The notes under the pieces: generated by a model | What the model saw: the letters and a program-made list of their open reading frames with translations, nothing else | The model's database searches: none | What the model was told of the DNA's origin: nothing | Position numbers and translations under genes: made by a program | Source of the DNA: Apostichopus japonicus | Lineage: Eukaryota > Echinodermata > Holothuroidea > Aspidochirotida > Stichopodidae | Assembly: GCF_037975245.1 (NCBI RefSeq) | Contig: NC_092576.1 | Location: forward strand, 42,567,111-42,631,110 | Length of the DNA stretch: 64,000 bases | Direction: 5' to 3' | In this document: one piece after another, positions 12,434-23,507 of the stretch | How positions within the stretch are numbered: the first letter of the stretch is position 1 | Layout: each line of letters opens with the position of its first letter

Positions 12434-12931
12434 AAGTCTCGCACCACAATTAATTGTTCCATTGACTTCTCACATTGACTTACACACTAAACTTGTCACT
12501 TTCAAGACCTGCCAAAGCATAGATAGGAGTTTTTAACTGGTATATATCCTACTCACCACATGATATCTGAGGTTTTGGCCTATCATGGCACTTGCAAACT
12601 TCCAGGCATATCATGACCGTTTAGATTTTTTGAGCTAGAAGAGGAGTAAGTTTAGCATACTGAACCCCCACCCTTCCATCTGCTCGCTCGGAGTAATATC
12701 AACATTTTACCAAAGATTTTTTTAAATGGTTTATATCATCTTCAATCCTCCCTATTTTTACACCATCTGCACTTTAAATTATGCTCTTTCATATAAAGGC
12801 AGAGCAAACGATGACAATATCTGATAACATGCTGAAACAAGTTTTACCTTAGGTACTTTTACCTCTTTACTCTCTGACGATGGTTTACCTTTTGAGCGGA
12901 TGAACACTACTCTAATTGTGGTGCGGTACCT
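12434..12931 (-). mobile_element. MITE with TIR GGTNTCGCACCACAATTA, copy 1
   Basis: The left end reads AGTCTCGCACCACAATTA and the right end, reverse-complemented, AGGTACCGCACCACAATTA. The subterminal part (CCATTGACTT..ACACACTAAACTTG) matches, in opposite orientation, the right side of the element at 60181-60812. This copy is 498 bp and lacks the LINE fragment present in the other. Confidence 0.75.
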
Positions 12932-13131
12932 TTAAGGACAAAGGAGTGAATTGCATCCTCAGAACACCTGGGTTTTCTTGAAAATTGTACGCTTCACGTG
13001 TAAAAGGGACACCAACAGTTTTACTTTGCAATAAGTCACCATAACACTTGTTTTAAGCCATGTTATTGTTTTATTATAATAACTTAGTCAGTTTCTATAT
13101 ACAAGCCTAAATTAATTCATTGATCAACAGC

Positions 13132-13480
13132 ATAGGCGTAAGAGCCCAATTTGATTTCGGGGGGGGGGGGGCTGTAACGACTTGCCCGAAAAATATAACC
13201 AATATTTTTTGCTCGCTACGCCCGTGTTCAACATCTGCATATATATCATATAGGCATGCATCGGTTATTACATCGCATGCCAATAACATACAATCATTTT
13301 CAGGGTTAATACCCTTCAATATTGGTTATAAGTATTGGGGAAGTCGTTACAATAATATTATCAGTTTAACCATTGAAAAATACATTGCAAATTATTTTTC
13401 TTTCAGTATAGGTGCCCGAAAAATTACCAGCATATTGCCCAAATTTTTACAAACAATTTTGGTTGGGGCTGCAAAAAGAC
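13132..13480 (+). repeat. GGCGTAAG/poly-G repeat, copy 1
   Basis: This starts at AGGCGTAAGAGCCC and has a G-run (13159-13170) followed by TGCCCGAAAAATATAACC and CTCGCTACGCCCGTGTTC. Its middle part (CATCGGTTATTACATCGCAT) and end (TTTCTTTCAG..GGTGCCCGAAAAA) are similar to 52670-52990. It is a dispersed repeat of probable transposon origin; neither copy shows clear ends. Confidence 0.65.
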
Positions 13481-13799
13481 GTTTCACATGTTCCACGCGT
13501 AAAGGCGGAGACCAAATTTGTCTTCCCAACTTATTTAAAACTTTGAAAGAAGTTGGTATAAACTATGAATGTTGCTTATAAACCTTGCTCCAGAATAAAT
13601 TTGAGATAGACCCTGGCATCTCATTTAAATCTGGGAAATATTGACAATGTAACCATAAAATTTCATAAAGTCTTTCAACATTTAGAATGATCTCTTTTGT
13701 ATGTTTGGTTTCGATGAAATCGTAACCTATGAAGTCATGCAGGCGGATGAGTGTGGGTGCGTGTGTGCGTACCGTGGTGACGCCTTGCTTGTAACCAGG

Positions 13800-14260
13800 A
13801 TATCTCAAAAATGATAGCTTGAACCAATGTCATATTTGGTGAGTACGTGTACCACATTAAGTAGGAGAACCCTATTGGTTTTAAAGGAGTTCAAAGGTCA
13901 TTTGGGGTCACCAGTGGTCAAATTGTGAAACCAACTTGTTAACACGATACCTCAAGAAGAAAAGCTTGCATCAATCTCGTATTTCGTGTGAAGAAGTACC
14001 ACATTAAGTAGAAGAAGCCTATTGTTTTTTGTGAAGGTTTAAGGTCATTTGGGGTCACTATATGGTCAAATTGTGAAAACCTTGTTAACACGATATCTCA
14101 GGAAGGGAAGCTCGGACGAGTCTCATATTAAGTATGTAGTTATGATACGTTCAGTACAAGAAGCTTGTTGTGTTTTTGTGGAGGTCAAAGGTCATTTGGA
14201 GTTACCAGAGACCAAAATGTGGAACCTTGTTGGACCGGCGAGGACAAGAAAATACACAGA
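13800..14260 (+). repeat. About 125-bp tandem repeat with AGGTCA half-sites
   Basis: Three and a half diverged copies of a unit containing ACACGATATCTCA, ACCACATTAAGTAG, TCAAAGGTCATTTGGGGTCA and GTGGTCAAATTGTGAAACC. Each copy holds direct repeats of the nuclear-receptor half-site: 13895-13920 and 14041-14067 (AGGTCA-4-GGGTCA then TGGTCA) and 14182-14194 (AGGTCA-1-AGGTCA). Confidence 0.8.
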
Positions 14261-14517
14261 GTTTCAGTAACCTTCGTTGAACTGTTTGATCAGAATAATT
14301 ATAATTATTCTTGTCAATGTGTTTTATTCAATCTGGGATCAAACAAAAGGAGAAAAAAAAATAGTTAATTTTAACCTTTAAACACAGTAGGTTACATTAG
14401 AGTAAATGATTATGCAAATTATTTCTTGAATTACTCATGAAAAGCGACTTGCACTTTAAACATTGTGACTACACAGAACCTTGAACTACAATATTAACAA
14501 TATACTGGCCAAGTGAA

Positions 14518-14600
14518 CGATATACCTACACAAGACTGGACGTTGAAACTTAAAGTTTCATATAGTCTCTGTACATTTGCAGTTTCAGAGGCTAGCTGCG
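14518..14600 (-). repeat. Dispersed repeat, partner of 40438-40515
   Basis: The reverse complement of this segment (CTAGCCTCTGAAACTGCAAA ... TTTCAACGTCCAGTC) matches 40438-40515 at roughly 90%. It is an inverted pair 26 kb apart and the element type is unknown. Confidence 0.75.
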
Positions 14601-15058
14601 TAGCCAAGTTTTTTTCTGAGCCTGTAACGGTGCTCACAAAAGCGCCCTCGTTTTGTAGGTACGTATATATATTACACTCCCTGGTGTGTTGTCCGCCAAA
14701 GAAATAACACCATGAAGTCCATGAACAACCGAAAGTTCTTCATAATAAAAAAACACCCCACGCTCACTACAATACTGCCAACCCGTATTTGCAGGCAAAT
14801 TCAGTTTCAGTATTGGTACTGTTAACACGTCCCTTGCAGCAGCGCCACTCCAGCAGAAAATTCTGTTTCACAGAACCAATATTTGTCTGTTTCATTACAC
14901 CCTTTCATTTTGCATCTATACATCCATTATTATACACACTGGTCTTGTAGGGGCGGATAACTGTATTAGAAAATGATTTTTTTTAAGAAGAATGTGTTAA
15001 AATCAAGTGTCTATTGTAACAACACGATATGTGTAGGTTGATGTTTTTGCTGTATCAT

Positions 15059-16228
15059 ACTTGCAAGGGAAGCAGGACACTTCGCCCAACAACCATTTCG
15101 CCCAACTGCCATTTCGCCCAACCTTACCATTTCGCCCAACCAGCCTGGTCATTTCGCCCAACCAGCCTGGTCATTTCGCCCAACCAGCCTGGTCATTTCG
15201 CCCAACCTTGATTAAATATGATACTTGAAAAGTAAACGTTCGGGAATTGTTAAAGTTACAGGATACGAACCGAATATTAAGGAAACTTGAGGACCGATCA
15301 GTGTGTTGGGGGTTAGGTTTGATAGTAAACGTTCGAATATTAAGGAATATTAAGGAAACTTGAAGTCCTTTTCTTTGTATAACTTTAGTAAGGAAACGTT
15401 ACAGAATACGAACCGAATATTAAGGAATCTTGAGGATAGATCAGTGTTTTAGGGGTTAGGTTTGATAGTAAACGGTCGGGAATTGTTAACGTTACGGGAT
15501 ACGAACCGAGTATTAAGGAAACTTGAAGTCGTGGTTAAATTGATTAGGCCTACATATGTGATTACATATGTGGTTACATTGATAAATATTACGGACGGGT
15601 TTTATATATATATTGTTTTTCACTTAACGTTCCGGAATTGTTAGTCAGTAGGATGGACCAGTATTTTAGGGGTTAGGTTTGATAGGTTTTTATGAAGACC
15701 GATTCCCCTGTGTTTGTATAATAATATAACTTCCATATAATAATAATAATAATATAACTACCAATAATATAACCCAAAATAAATCAAATTGAACTAGTGA
15801 AATAGAAACGGTTATATTATTCCACACCGATTCCCCTTTGTTTGTATAATAATATAACTTCCATTGTATGCGTAAACGCCTAAAGTAGTGTAATCCTCCC
15901 ATTATACCCGAAATAACTACTCAGACTCCGATCGATATCGAGCGGACCTCACTTTATTTACCTATTACGAAGTAACCTTACCCAAAATAAATCAAATTGA
16001 ACTGGTGGAATAGAAAAAGTAATATTATTCTGACTGAATATTAGTAAAAATAAGGTTGGGCGAAATGACCAACACGGTTGGGCGAAATGACCAACACGGT
16101 TGGGCGAACTGACCATGCTGGTTGGGCGAAATGACCAACGCGGTTGGGCGAAATGACCAGGCTGGTTGGGCGAAATGGCAGTTGGGCGAAATGGTTGTTG
16201 GGCGAAGTGACTCGCAAGCCTTGCAAGT
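15059..16228. mobile_element. 1.17-kb element with inverted TTCGCCCAAC arrays
   Basis: The outer ends are inverted copies: ACTTGCAAGG (15059-15068) and CCTTGCAAGT (16219-16228). Inside them lie CACTTCGCCCAACAACC and CATTTCGCCCAACTGCC in mirrored order. Each end then continues into a tandem array of a 20-23-bp unit, CATTTCGCCCAACCAGCCTGGT (seven units left, nine right). The array peptide 'SPNQPGHFAQP' is an artefact. The interior (15231-15690) has direct repeats containing GTTACAGGATACGAACCGAA and GGGGTTAGGTTTGATAG, and 15700-16020 has a second duplicated unit. No transposase frame; no clear target duplication. Confidence 0.8.
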
Positions 16229-16246
16229 AGTGTGAATGGGTTTAAG

Positions 16247-16271
16247 CAGGGAGTTGTTATGGAACCTTCCT
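16247..16271 (+). mobile_element. 25-bp hAT-like mini-insert (CAGGGAGTTGTT half)
   Basis: CAGGGAGTTGTTATGGAA plus CCTTCCT, flanked by perfect direct repeats GGTTTAAG (16239-16246 and 16272-16279). Its first 18 bases are identical to those of the 39-bp palindrome at 63692-63730, which also has an 8-bp duplication. Confidence 0.6.
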
Positions 16272-16376
16272 GGTTTAAGAATGCTTTGGACAAGCACATT
16301 GTAATCGGGTCTGAGTGTTTGTGTCTTCAGTTTCGGTTCTTGATGGGGACTTGAGTGTCCCTCCTGATCCTTTTTT

Positions 16377-16562
16377 ACTACTAGACTAGCCTAGCCTAGA
16401 CTAGACTAGCCTAGACTAGACTATAGACTAGGCTAGACTAGGCTAGACTAGGCTAGACTAGACTAGGCTATACTAGACTAGGCTAGGCTAGACTAGCCCA
16501 GCCCAGCCCAGACTAGACTAGGCTAGACTAGGCTAGACTAGACTAAACTAAACTAAACTATA
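16377..16562. repeat. CTAGR pentanucleotide satellite
   Basis: About 185 bp of 5-bp units CTAGA/CTAGG/CTAGC. Dispersed CTAGGCCTA-type motifs recur at 20280-20830, where no ordered array is present. Confidence 0.9.
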
Positions 16563-16736
16563 CCTTTGTTGTACAAGCTGGAACTGGGAAGTACTAGGCA
16601 TGTAGGCCTATGCTTTTCTGTGGAATAGTCTAGTTTAAATGCAGGTCTGCGCACGCAGGCCTACGTCTGTATGATCAGGAATTGATACGTAACCTTAGAC
16701 TGGGATCAATTTTTTTTTTCTGGCTCAGCCATTTTT

Positions 16737-17253
16737 TATTTATTTATTAATTTTTATTTTTATTATTGTCATCTTTAATGAGGGTAGTCCTGCTCACTGC
16801 AGAAGCACTGCTTTCCAGAGGAGCCCTCAATACAAAATACATACGGTATACTATATTATGCAGTAGAAAAACGGTAAACATAAAGCACAAAAAGGACGGC
16901 AAAAAGATAGACAAACAAATATCAGACATCTAAACAAAATATATAAGTTTTCATATTGCGTTTAAAAAATATTAACATTTGGCAAGCATTTCAAATTTGT
17001 TGGAAGACTGTTCCACGATCGACCTGCCTCCAGAAAATTTAAAGGACCTTTTGCCATTCCCAGATCTAACAGGAGCAAGTAAAACATTATTAGAGCAGCT
17101 AGATCTAGTTCTGTAAGAATGGCTATCTCTCAGTAGAATAGTATTATCAGTAAGGTAATCAGGAGCCACGCCGTGCACACATCTATATATACAATAGAAC
17201 ATTCCTGAAAGCAATAGTTGGCCTAATCTCAAAGCAATTCGAAGGTCATTCAA
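16737..17253 (-). mobile_element. LINE 3' end (ORF2 C-terminus and 3' UTR)
   Basis: The minus strand encodes a 93-residue piece (17253-16972) with the pattern typical of CR1/Jockey/L2-type ORF2 C-termini: hydrophobic LLLSGMFYCIYRCVHGVAP, then DYLTD, RDSHSYRTRS, RSGNGKRSFKFSG and SSNKFEML. The expected 'WNSLP' block is altered. Downstream (16990-16737) is a 3'-UTR-like stretch (CACTGCTTTCCAGAGGAGCC in plus orientation, with a TTATTTATTTATT tail). The copy is 5'-truncated near 17255, as expected for target-primed insertion. The exact clade cannot be fixed by eye. Confidence 0.65.
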
Positions 17254-17458
17254 AAGTCACCGGACGTACATTGGAAGAGGTAGGCCTATATATCAGTTAT
17301 GAAAGCCTACTTTAACAACTTCCTGATTCAACTATACCTGGTCAAACTAACATATGGTGTCATGGCACTATTAATACTTAGTCTGTAAGTGTAGCTCGAT
17401 CACGTTACTTATAAACCGTTTTAAAGTTTTAATTCACGATATGATAAGCCTAAGACTC

Positions 17459-17828
17459 TTAAAGGGTGTGAAGACTCGCGCAAAAAGAAACGTCTTATGC
17501 CGGTAATCGGACCTAGTTTCGAAAGAGGTGTAACAGAAGTGTTAGACACCACCATCGATCCCAGAAAATACGCACACAGCTTTGCTACCTTCGGTTATTA
17601 GACACTATAGTGTACAGTCAGTACATACAGCTGGTGTAAATACCCACAGCACAGTGTACAAGCGCTACAGCGATGGACTTCTCAGGTCCAGCTAAAGATA
17701 ACAAGGTATCATGTTTCATTAATGTCTGCATTTTGTAGCGACAAGCAGAACACTTCACTTGCAAGCAACGGAAAGTTAACTTTTTCAGAGCGCGGCACGC
17801 AGTTTGGGGCGAGTCTTCAATGCCTTTA
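17459..17828 (+). mobile_element. TTAA-flanked MITE, copy C
   Basis: Same family as 2415-2788. The left end is TTAA followed by AGGGTGTGAAGACTCGCGC (17459 onward); the right end is GGGGCGAGTCTTCAATGCCT with a decayed target TTTA (17825-17828). Confidence 0.85.
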
Positions 17829-17960
17829 GGTTGTATTGTTTTCTTCATGTTCATCTGTTCATCTGCTTGTTTGACTTGTTTATATAATTCTTACAGTGTT
17901 TGTTTTGTTCCTTTTTTTTAGTCAGTGTTTGTATCATTTAAGTTTTCCATCTATTGTATA

Positions 17961-18994
17961 CAGGCGCGTAGCCAAGGGGGTGTTTTGGGTGTTCAAACAC
18001 CCCCCCCCATGGCCCAAGTGCCCCCCAAAAATATATGCAGAAAGGACCAGTGACGCTAGTAATAATTATCGCACCCTCCTCAGGGCCTCACTCGAGTCTC
18101 TTCCAATCCTCCTTACAACGATACTTTTTAAGAAAAAGTCGCCCAGGAAAGAACCTGTGCACGAAAACCAAACTACTGTACGACTGATCCGCTTCTAACC
18201 CCAGTCCCCTTGCATCGGGACTGTGACTGTGTGATCATCGTCAGGTGTGCATCACCATTCCTGGCAAAGAACAGATACTACACATGATCTTAGCCAAAAG
18301 GCCGAGAACGATGCACTTTGTACTGTATATATAGGTCAAACCGTTCAGGTTGAATGCCCTCTACTACGGAATGCAATAAGTCCGAGAAGATTGTACTTTC
18401 GTCTGTAACAATTTCTCTATTGTCACGACTAACGTTACAGTATATGCCCAACTTACACAAACTCTAAATTATCGCATTAATGGGATTTTAGCTTTACTTT
18501 TAGTGAGACTCTAAGAGAACCGTGATACCAAATATGCCAAAATCAATGATGTGAGAGTACCGTTAACTCTTTGGGTTCCCAGTTTGCTTGTCAACAGACT
18601 TCTACAGTCCAAACGAAGGGGAACTCTATAGGTCCGCAATTCCCTTGATCTTTTTATCTCTGATTCCCCAAATTATCCTTGTTACAGTTCAAACTTTTGA
18701 GTTGAAGTTGAACCTAGTTGCTTGTAAATTATATATATTGAGAAAGGTATCTCTTTAGGTTCGCATTTTCCTTGCATCAGTAATTGAGTCTATATAGGAT
18801 TACATTTTTCTGATGTGAATAGAATTATTCCACAAAATAATTATCAATATTCTTTTGTATCATTTGAGCTCAAACATTGCACCATTTTGCATCTAGAGGC
18901 CTTAAAATTCCATTTTTTCGCCAAACCCCTAGACCCCTCCCCCATGTCAGTCTCCAGCAAAACACCCCCATGAACAAATCCTCGCTACGCGCCT
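17961..18994. mobile_element. 1.03-kb hAT-type element (TIR CAGGCGCGTAGC)
   Basis: The ends CAGGCGCGTAGC and GCTACGCGCCTG are perfect 12-bp inverted repeats. Perfect 8-bp target duplications ATTGTATA lie at 17953-17960 and 18995-19002. CAGG ends with 8-bp duplications are the hAT signature. C/G-runs follow both ends. There is no transposase frame. A U2-headed repeat (18118-18313) lies inside and is likely a later insertion. Confidence 0.88.
18118..18313 (-). ncRNA. U2-snRNA-headed repeat, copy A
   Basis: Read on the minus strand from 18313, the first 45 bases follow the U2 snRNA 5' end almost exactly (TTCTCGGCCTTTTGGCTAAG, then ATCATGTGTAGTATCTGTTC). They include the branch-point-recognition GTAGTA. 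After that U2 similarity stops and about 145 bp of unrelated sequence follows, ending in CTTTTTCTTAAAAAG. That tail has three hairpins: GGTG/CACC, CAGTCCC/GGGACTG (7-bp stem) and CAGG/CCTG. A second copy at 48663-48854 is roughly 85-90% identical over the full length. The normal U2 Sm site and 3' domain are absent, so this is not a U2 gene. It resembles a SINE with an snRNA-derived head; possible short flanking duplication ACGAT. Confidence 0.75.
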
Positions 18995-19002
18995 GATTGT
19001 AT

Positions 19003-21020
19003 ATACTGTTCGTTTTCTGTCAAACTTTCAACCATTTTATAAACTGAGGGACTCACAGTAGATCAGCCCCCCGGCTAACCGAGTTAATTACCGCCCTCAG
19101 TACGTCATCTTCGCAAAAGTTCAAATAAAAATAAAATACTTGTATGAATTCTTCTAAGCCCTAGGCTATGTAGCCTAGCTTTAGAATTACACTATTAATA
19201 TTAATACTCTGACCATCACACTGAACCCTGTAAGCAAAGGAACTTGGAATTACTTCCTTGTTGAGCTTGTGTCCTAGTGGCACAACTGATTCTGAAGTTA
19301 TGTGACTTATAATTATAGGTAGTCTCCCTATAATTATTTGGATATAATTATGCGCCAAATAACTTATAACGGGGGAAAACTCATTCGGTCACTAAACGAA
19401 ATAATACATAATTGTAGTCAAAATTATTTCAATTAACAAGTCCACTTTGGTACATCCAGCTTACGAATCGACTTCCTTTTCGCGAAGTTTCTTTTAGCCG
19501 GGTACTCGATTTGAATATTCAGTACTTCAAGGGTGACGTCAACACAGAGGCGCGGTTGACAACATTTCCCACGCATGCCTTGAACCGTGGTGCCAAGTTA
19601 CTACAATAACACTAGAATATAACGGTAATCTACCGTGTGATCAAATTTAACTGATATGAGACAACTCGCCCTTCACACTTATTATGTAGCCATCAAATTA
19701 CTACAGCTGCAGCATCTTCCTTTTTCATTAAAGTCATCATGAATATGATGAAGCGAAGTTTCAGACAAAAGACTAGGTAAGGAATCACTTTACTTCAAAG
19801 AAGAAACGAAAATCAGTCCTACCACCTCTCCTGAGGGTCGATGCAAATGGTATGATGGACCCAAAAACCCTTCGACTTCAGAGAATAATTAGAAATGAAT
19901 GACCATATACGGTCGAGTTGTTGACACATCAAGCTGTATCCATGTGGCCGAGTTGGCTAACAAAACAAACCGCCTATCAGTACCTGGATATTGTACTGTA
20001 CATACCTTTGAATAGCGTACACACATGTACTGCAGTATTATCAATTGGAAAACACCTTTCTGTATAGTACTACTACTAGTCACACCTTATCAACCGTCTG
20101 TGTTTGTTATGCGTACTTTTTCTGTGTGAAACACGAGCACAGAAACGTTATTTTCTTTCAGGGATTTTCGTAAAATAGACGGTAACCACGGAAAAGTTGT
20201 GTGCCAGGTAATGCTCCTTTCGAATCTTCTTCCTGATTAAAACAAGAAGTATTTAGTTTTTCTCATATGCATGTGAGTTAAGAATACGTTACTAAGTATT
20301 ACTAGGCTAGGCTAGTATGAGTAAGGCCTAGCCTAGGCCAGTTATAATAACCTGTACTATAGGGATACCGGCACTAATACAACTAATACTAGGCTAAGAC
20401 TTACTCAGTAGGCCAGGCCTGAGTAATACTAGTGTTTTACTAATTTAATCTTAAGAAACAATGCCGGAATAGGCCCAGTTATGTAAGGTACCGAAAGTAA
20501 GACATAGTTAAACGGTTTACAATAAGTCCCAGTAGGCCTAGGCCTATCCAACACTTGATATGCTAGGCTATATAGGCTAGGCCTACATTTTCACCTATTG
20601 ACTTAGGCTTGGTCTGTTTAACTGAGTTTACCTAGTTACTAAATACTAAAACTATTACTAGGGCTAAGCCTACTTTTCATATCTATGTTAAATCTATCTT
20701 TGTTAGGCTAGGCTAAACATTAGGTCTAAATTATTAGTTGTACTTGTATTGTAAGTTGTATCCTAACTTGTAAGCTATTGGGCCGACTTAAAAAGTTAGG
20801 TATAGGCCTAGTCTAGATTTTTTTGTATTTTTTGTATTTTTTTACCAAACTATTGGCAATTGCTGTGACAGTGTCAATATTTAACTCTAGCCATAGTAAA
20901 GGTGCCATGGGACCTAGTAAAGTAGCAGTCTACTTAAAAGAGCGAAACCCGCCCAGATTTCACTTGCATGATCTTCTTAAGTGGGGTTAAAATACTATCT
21001 TTTGTTTAGATGGAAATATA
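19003..21020. other. Non-coding stretch
   Basis: No gene recognised. There is a consensus CRE-like octamer TGACGTCA at 19534-19541, a weak A-box-like GTGGCCGAGTTGGC at 19942, and scattered CTAGGCCTA motifs from 20280 to 20830. Confidence 0.4.
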
Positions 21021-21414
21021 TAATAATAATAATAATAATACACAGTTCTTATAAAGCGCAAATATACACTTAAGTCTCAGTGCGCTGATTATTATTAATC
21101 CCTGGTCATTGGTAACTTGTCACACCCACACATCAAAGTGTGCACAATTCAATCAATCTCTCCTGGGGCACCACAGTGCACCACAACCACGTGTCCCCTG
21201 GGGGACTTCCCATAGGGTGCAGCCACAAACCGGCGCACGCAACTATATTTACAAGTTACCTCGCAGGTCCCCATTTATACACCTGGGTGAAGAGAGGCAA
21301 TGGAGATAAAGCGCCTTGCCCAAGGACACAACGCAATGATCTGGCCAGGGCTCGAACCTGTAATCCTTAGATCACAAGTCCACTGCCTTAACCACTTGAC
21401 CACAACGCCCTCCT
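21021..21414 (-). mobile_element. Full-length tRNA-derived SINE
   Basis: A roughly 390-bp SINE on the minus strand. The tRNA-like head has A box TGGTCAAGTGGTTAAGG and B box GGTTCGAGCCC, consistent with a tRNA-Leu/Ser-like origin. The body continues with TTGTGTCCTTGGGCAAGGCG and CTCTCTTCACCC; the 3' end GCGCTTTATAAGAACTGTG is followed by a (TTA)n tail (21021-21041 on the plus strand). ATATA flanks both sides and may be a short target duplication. It is the reference for the split copy at 10432-11990. Confidence 0.85.
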
Positions 21415-23155
21415 ATATAACAAGTTCATTAAGATTGTTCAAGAACGAATAATATATAGCCCGGATATATGCCTTTCAATCTTTATGTTGGACACTAACA
21501 AATAGCAGTTCTGCAAATTGAAGTAAGCTACATGTAACACAAAAGAAGAAACATTAATCTATTGTGACGATTTGGAGACAGCTTTGCAAAGTTACATTGT
21601 CGTTTGGCTTTTCACTCTTTTGAAGACACATTGGGAGTCTAGGTTGCACACATCAAGTACATGATTTATTTTCCGTTGCTACATTATGGCAAAATTCAGA
21701 CATTTATTAAGTTTCTTAATCAAAATTTGAACAGTGCATTATTCACTGCAGGGTATTTAAATCGGATACAATATAGGCCTAGGATAAAGGTTTTGTTGAG
21801 CCTAAAGTAAGCTTAAGCCAAGGACACTACCAGCTTTATAGTCCAACAGCCATCTAGACTAAGTTAGAACCAACAAACTGTATCTGCTCAGAGCCTGATG
21901 GCGAGCCTAGCCTTACTTTGCATAATAATCCAGGCTTGACGTTGTTAATTCCATAATAAGCTGTTGTTGCTATGTATACTGTACTAGTTATATGTGTAAG
22001 CCTACCATAATATTGCCCATCTGGATAATAAGAAAAACTGACATGGAAGATACTAAACTTACTGTATGTGGGTCTAAGGAGAACTGATAAACAGTTTGTA
22101 TGTTAGTCAGTATCCCAAACCAGTTAGTTAAAAGTTGTATTCAATACATGTGTTTTTTTTATACAAATGTCTATATAGTGGCAATCGAATCTGAACGGAT
22201 AATGCCATTTGTCATTCAAAACCTAGCCAAATGCACCAGTAGCTGCAAATTACCTTTACAAACTTTGTTGTTGTTGTTGTAGGACGTAACCACAGCATTT
22301 TGAGTTTTATGAGAACAAATTAAATGTACATAACTGTGGTAAAATTCTGATCGGTTACACAAGAGTCTTAGTGATATATTCCATGGATGACTAACCTCAA
22401 TTAGATTCCTTTCTGAAGGCGTAACAAAGATCTCATTTCAGGAGGGAAACAGCTTTGATTATTTATGCAGCAGGTTATTGTGTTAAATTTAAAGTTGTTA
22501 AAGACATTTCCCCAGTCATCCAAACTGGATTTTTTTCACCCAAATTCCCTGATAAAATTTTCAAAAGGTCTGTTTAAAGTCGACGTCTCCAACGAGAAAA
22601 ACAAAAGTGTTCTATAAGAGTTTATATTGAGATGTGCTGTAGTCGGCCCAAAGGGGCCACACTAGAGTACAAGATTCTGTGGAAAATGGTTCCTTGATTT
22701 CTTTTCATATCATGCCCGGAAGTATTATACCCAGGCTAAACATGTGTTACCAGTTTGGGATGAAGGAAAGGGCCAGAAAGTATACAGGGACTGGCCTATA
22801 TTTCAGCTGAAAATCCTTAGAGTATATAATTCAAGGATCTCAAAATGTGGGCTATTTGCTGGCTAAATGCCAGTGTGTCATTTTTTTCTCATTTGCCAGT
22901 GCTAGAAAAAATAAAACACTGGCAATATATTGCAGGTAAACATTAATTAGAACATATGGGCACATATTCAGTTTCAGTATGTACAGTACAGTAAATGAAG
23001 GAATTGACATCATATCCTGCCCAGTGTACAACTGTTTACTATCAGCAATTATTTCTCTGTTCTCATGTTAGCCTGCCTGTACAGTGACTGATCATGTGTA
23101 GGCTGTAATTCAGGAAAATCCAACTGAGAGCTAATGATTTTAGCCAGAGGATTGC
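21415..23155. other. Non-coding stretch
   Basis: No gene, RNA gene or repeat family recognised; open frames here are no longer than 60 codons. Confidence 0.4.
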
Positions 23156-23507
23156 TTAAAGGGTGTGAAGACTCGCGCACAAAGAAACATCTCATGCCGG
23201 TAATCTGACCTAGTTTCGAATGAGGTGTAACAGAAGTGTTAGACACTACCATCGATCTCAGAAAATACACACACAGCTTGCTACCGTCGGTAATTAGACA
23301 CTAGTGCACAGTCAGTACGTACAGCTACGGTCAATACCCACAGCACAGTGTATATAGCAGTGATGGACATCTCAGGTCTAGATCAAAGATAACAAAGTAT
23401 CACCTTTCATTACTGTCTGCATTTTGTAGCTAAACAAACAAAACGTCCCTTGCAAGCAAAGGAAAGTTTACTTTACGCGGTTTTGGGCGAGTCTTCAATG
23501 CCTTTAA
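23156..23507 (+). mobile_element. TTAA-flanked MITE, copy D
   Basis: Same family as 2415-2788, with both ends and both target sites intact: TTAA 23156-23159 followed by AGGGTGTGAAGACTCGCGC, and GCGAGTCTTCAATGCCT followed by TTAA 23504-23507. It is shorter (352 bp) because of small internal deletions before the right end. Confidence 0.9.

Noticed and set aside
13120-13581. 153-codon open frame
   Set aside because: Most of it lies within the poly-G dispersed repeat also present at 52670-53000, where the frame is not conserved.
18118-18313. Functional U2 snRNA gene
   Set aside because: Similarity to U2 ends after about 45 bases; the Sm site and 3' stem-loops are absent.
19938-19975. tRNA-like A box TGGCCGAGTTGGCTAAC
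   Set aside because: No B box at the expected distance and no SINE body nearby.
21330-21414. Genuine tRNA gene on the minus strand
   Set aside because: A and B boxes are present, but no full cloverleaf forms and the sequence continues into a SINE body and TTA tail.
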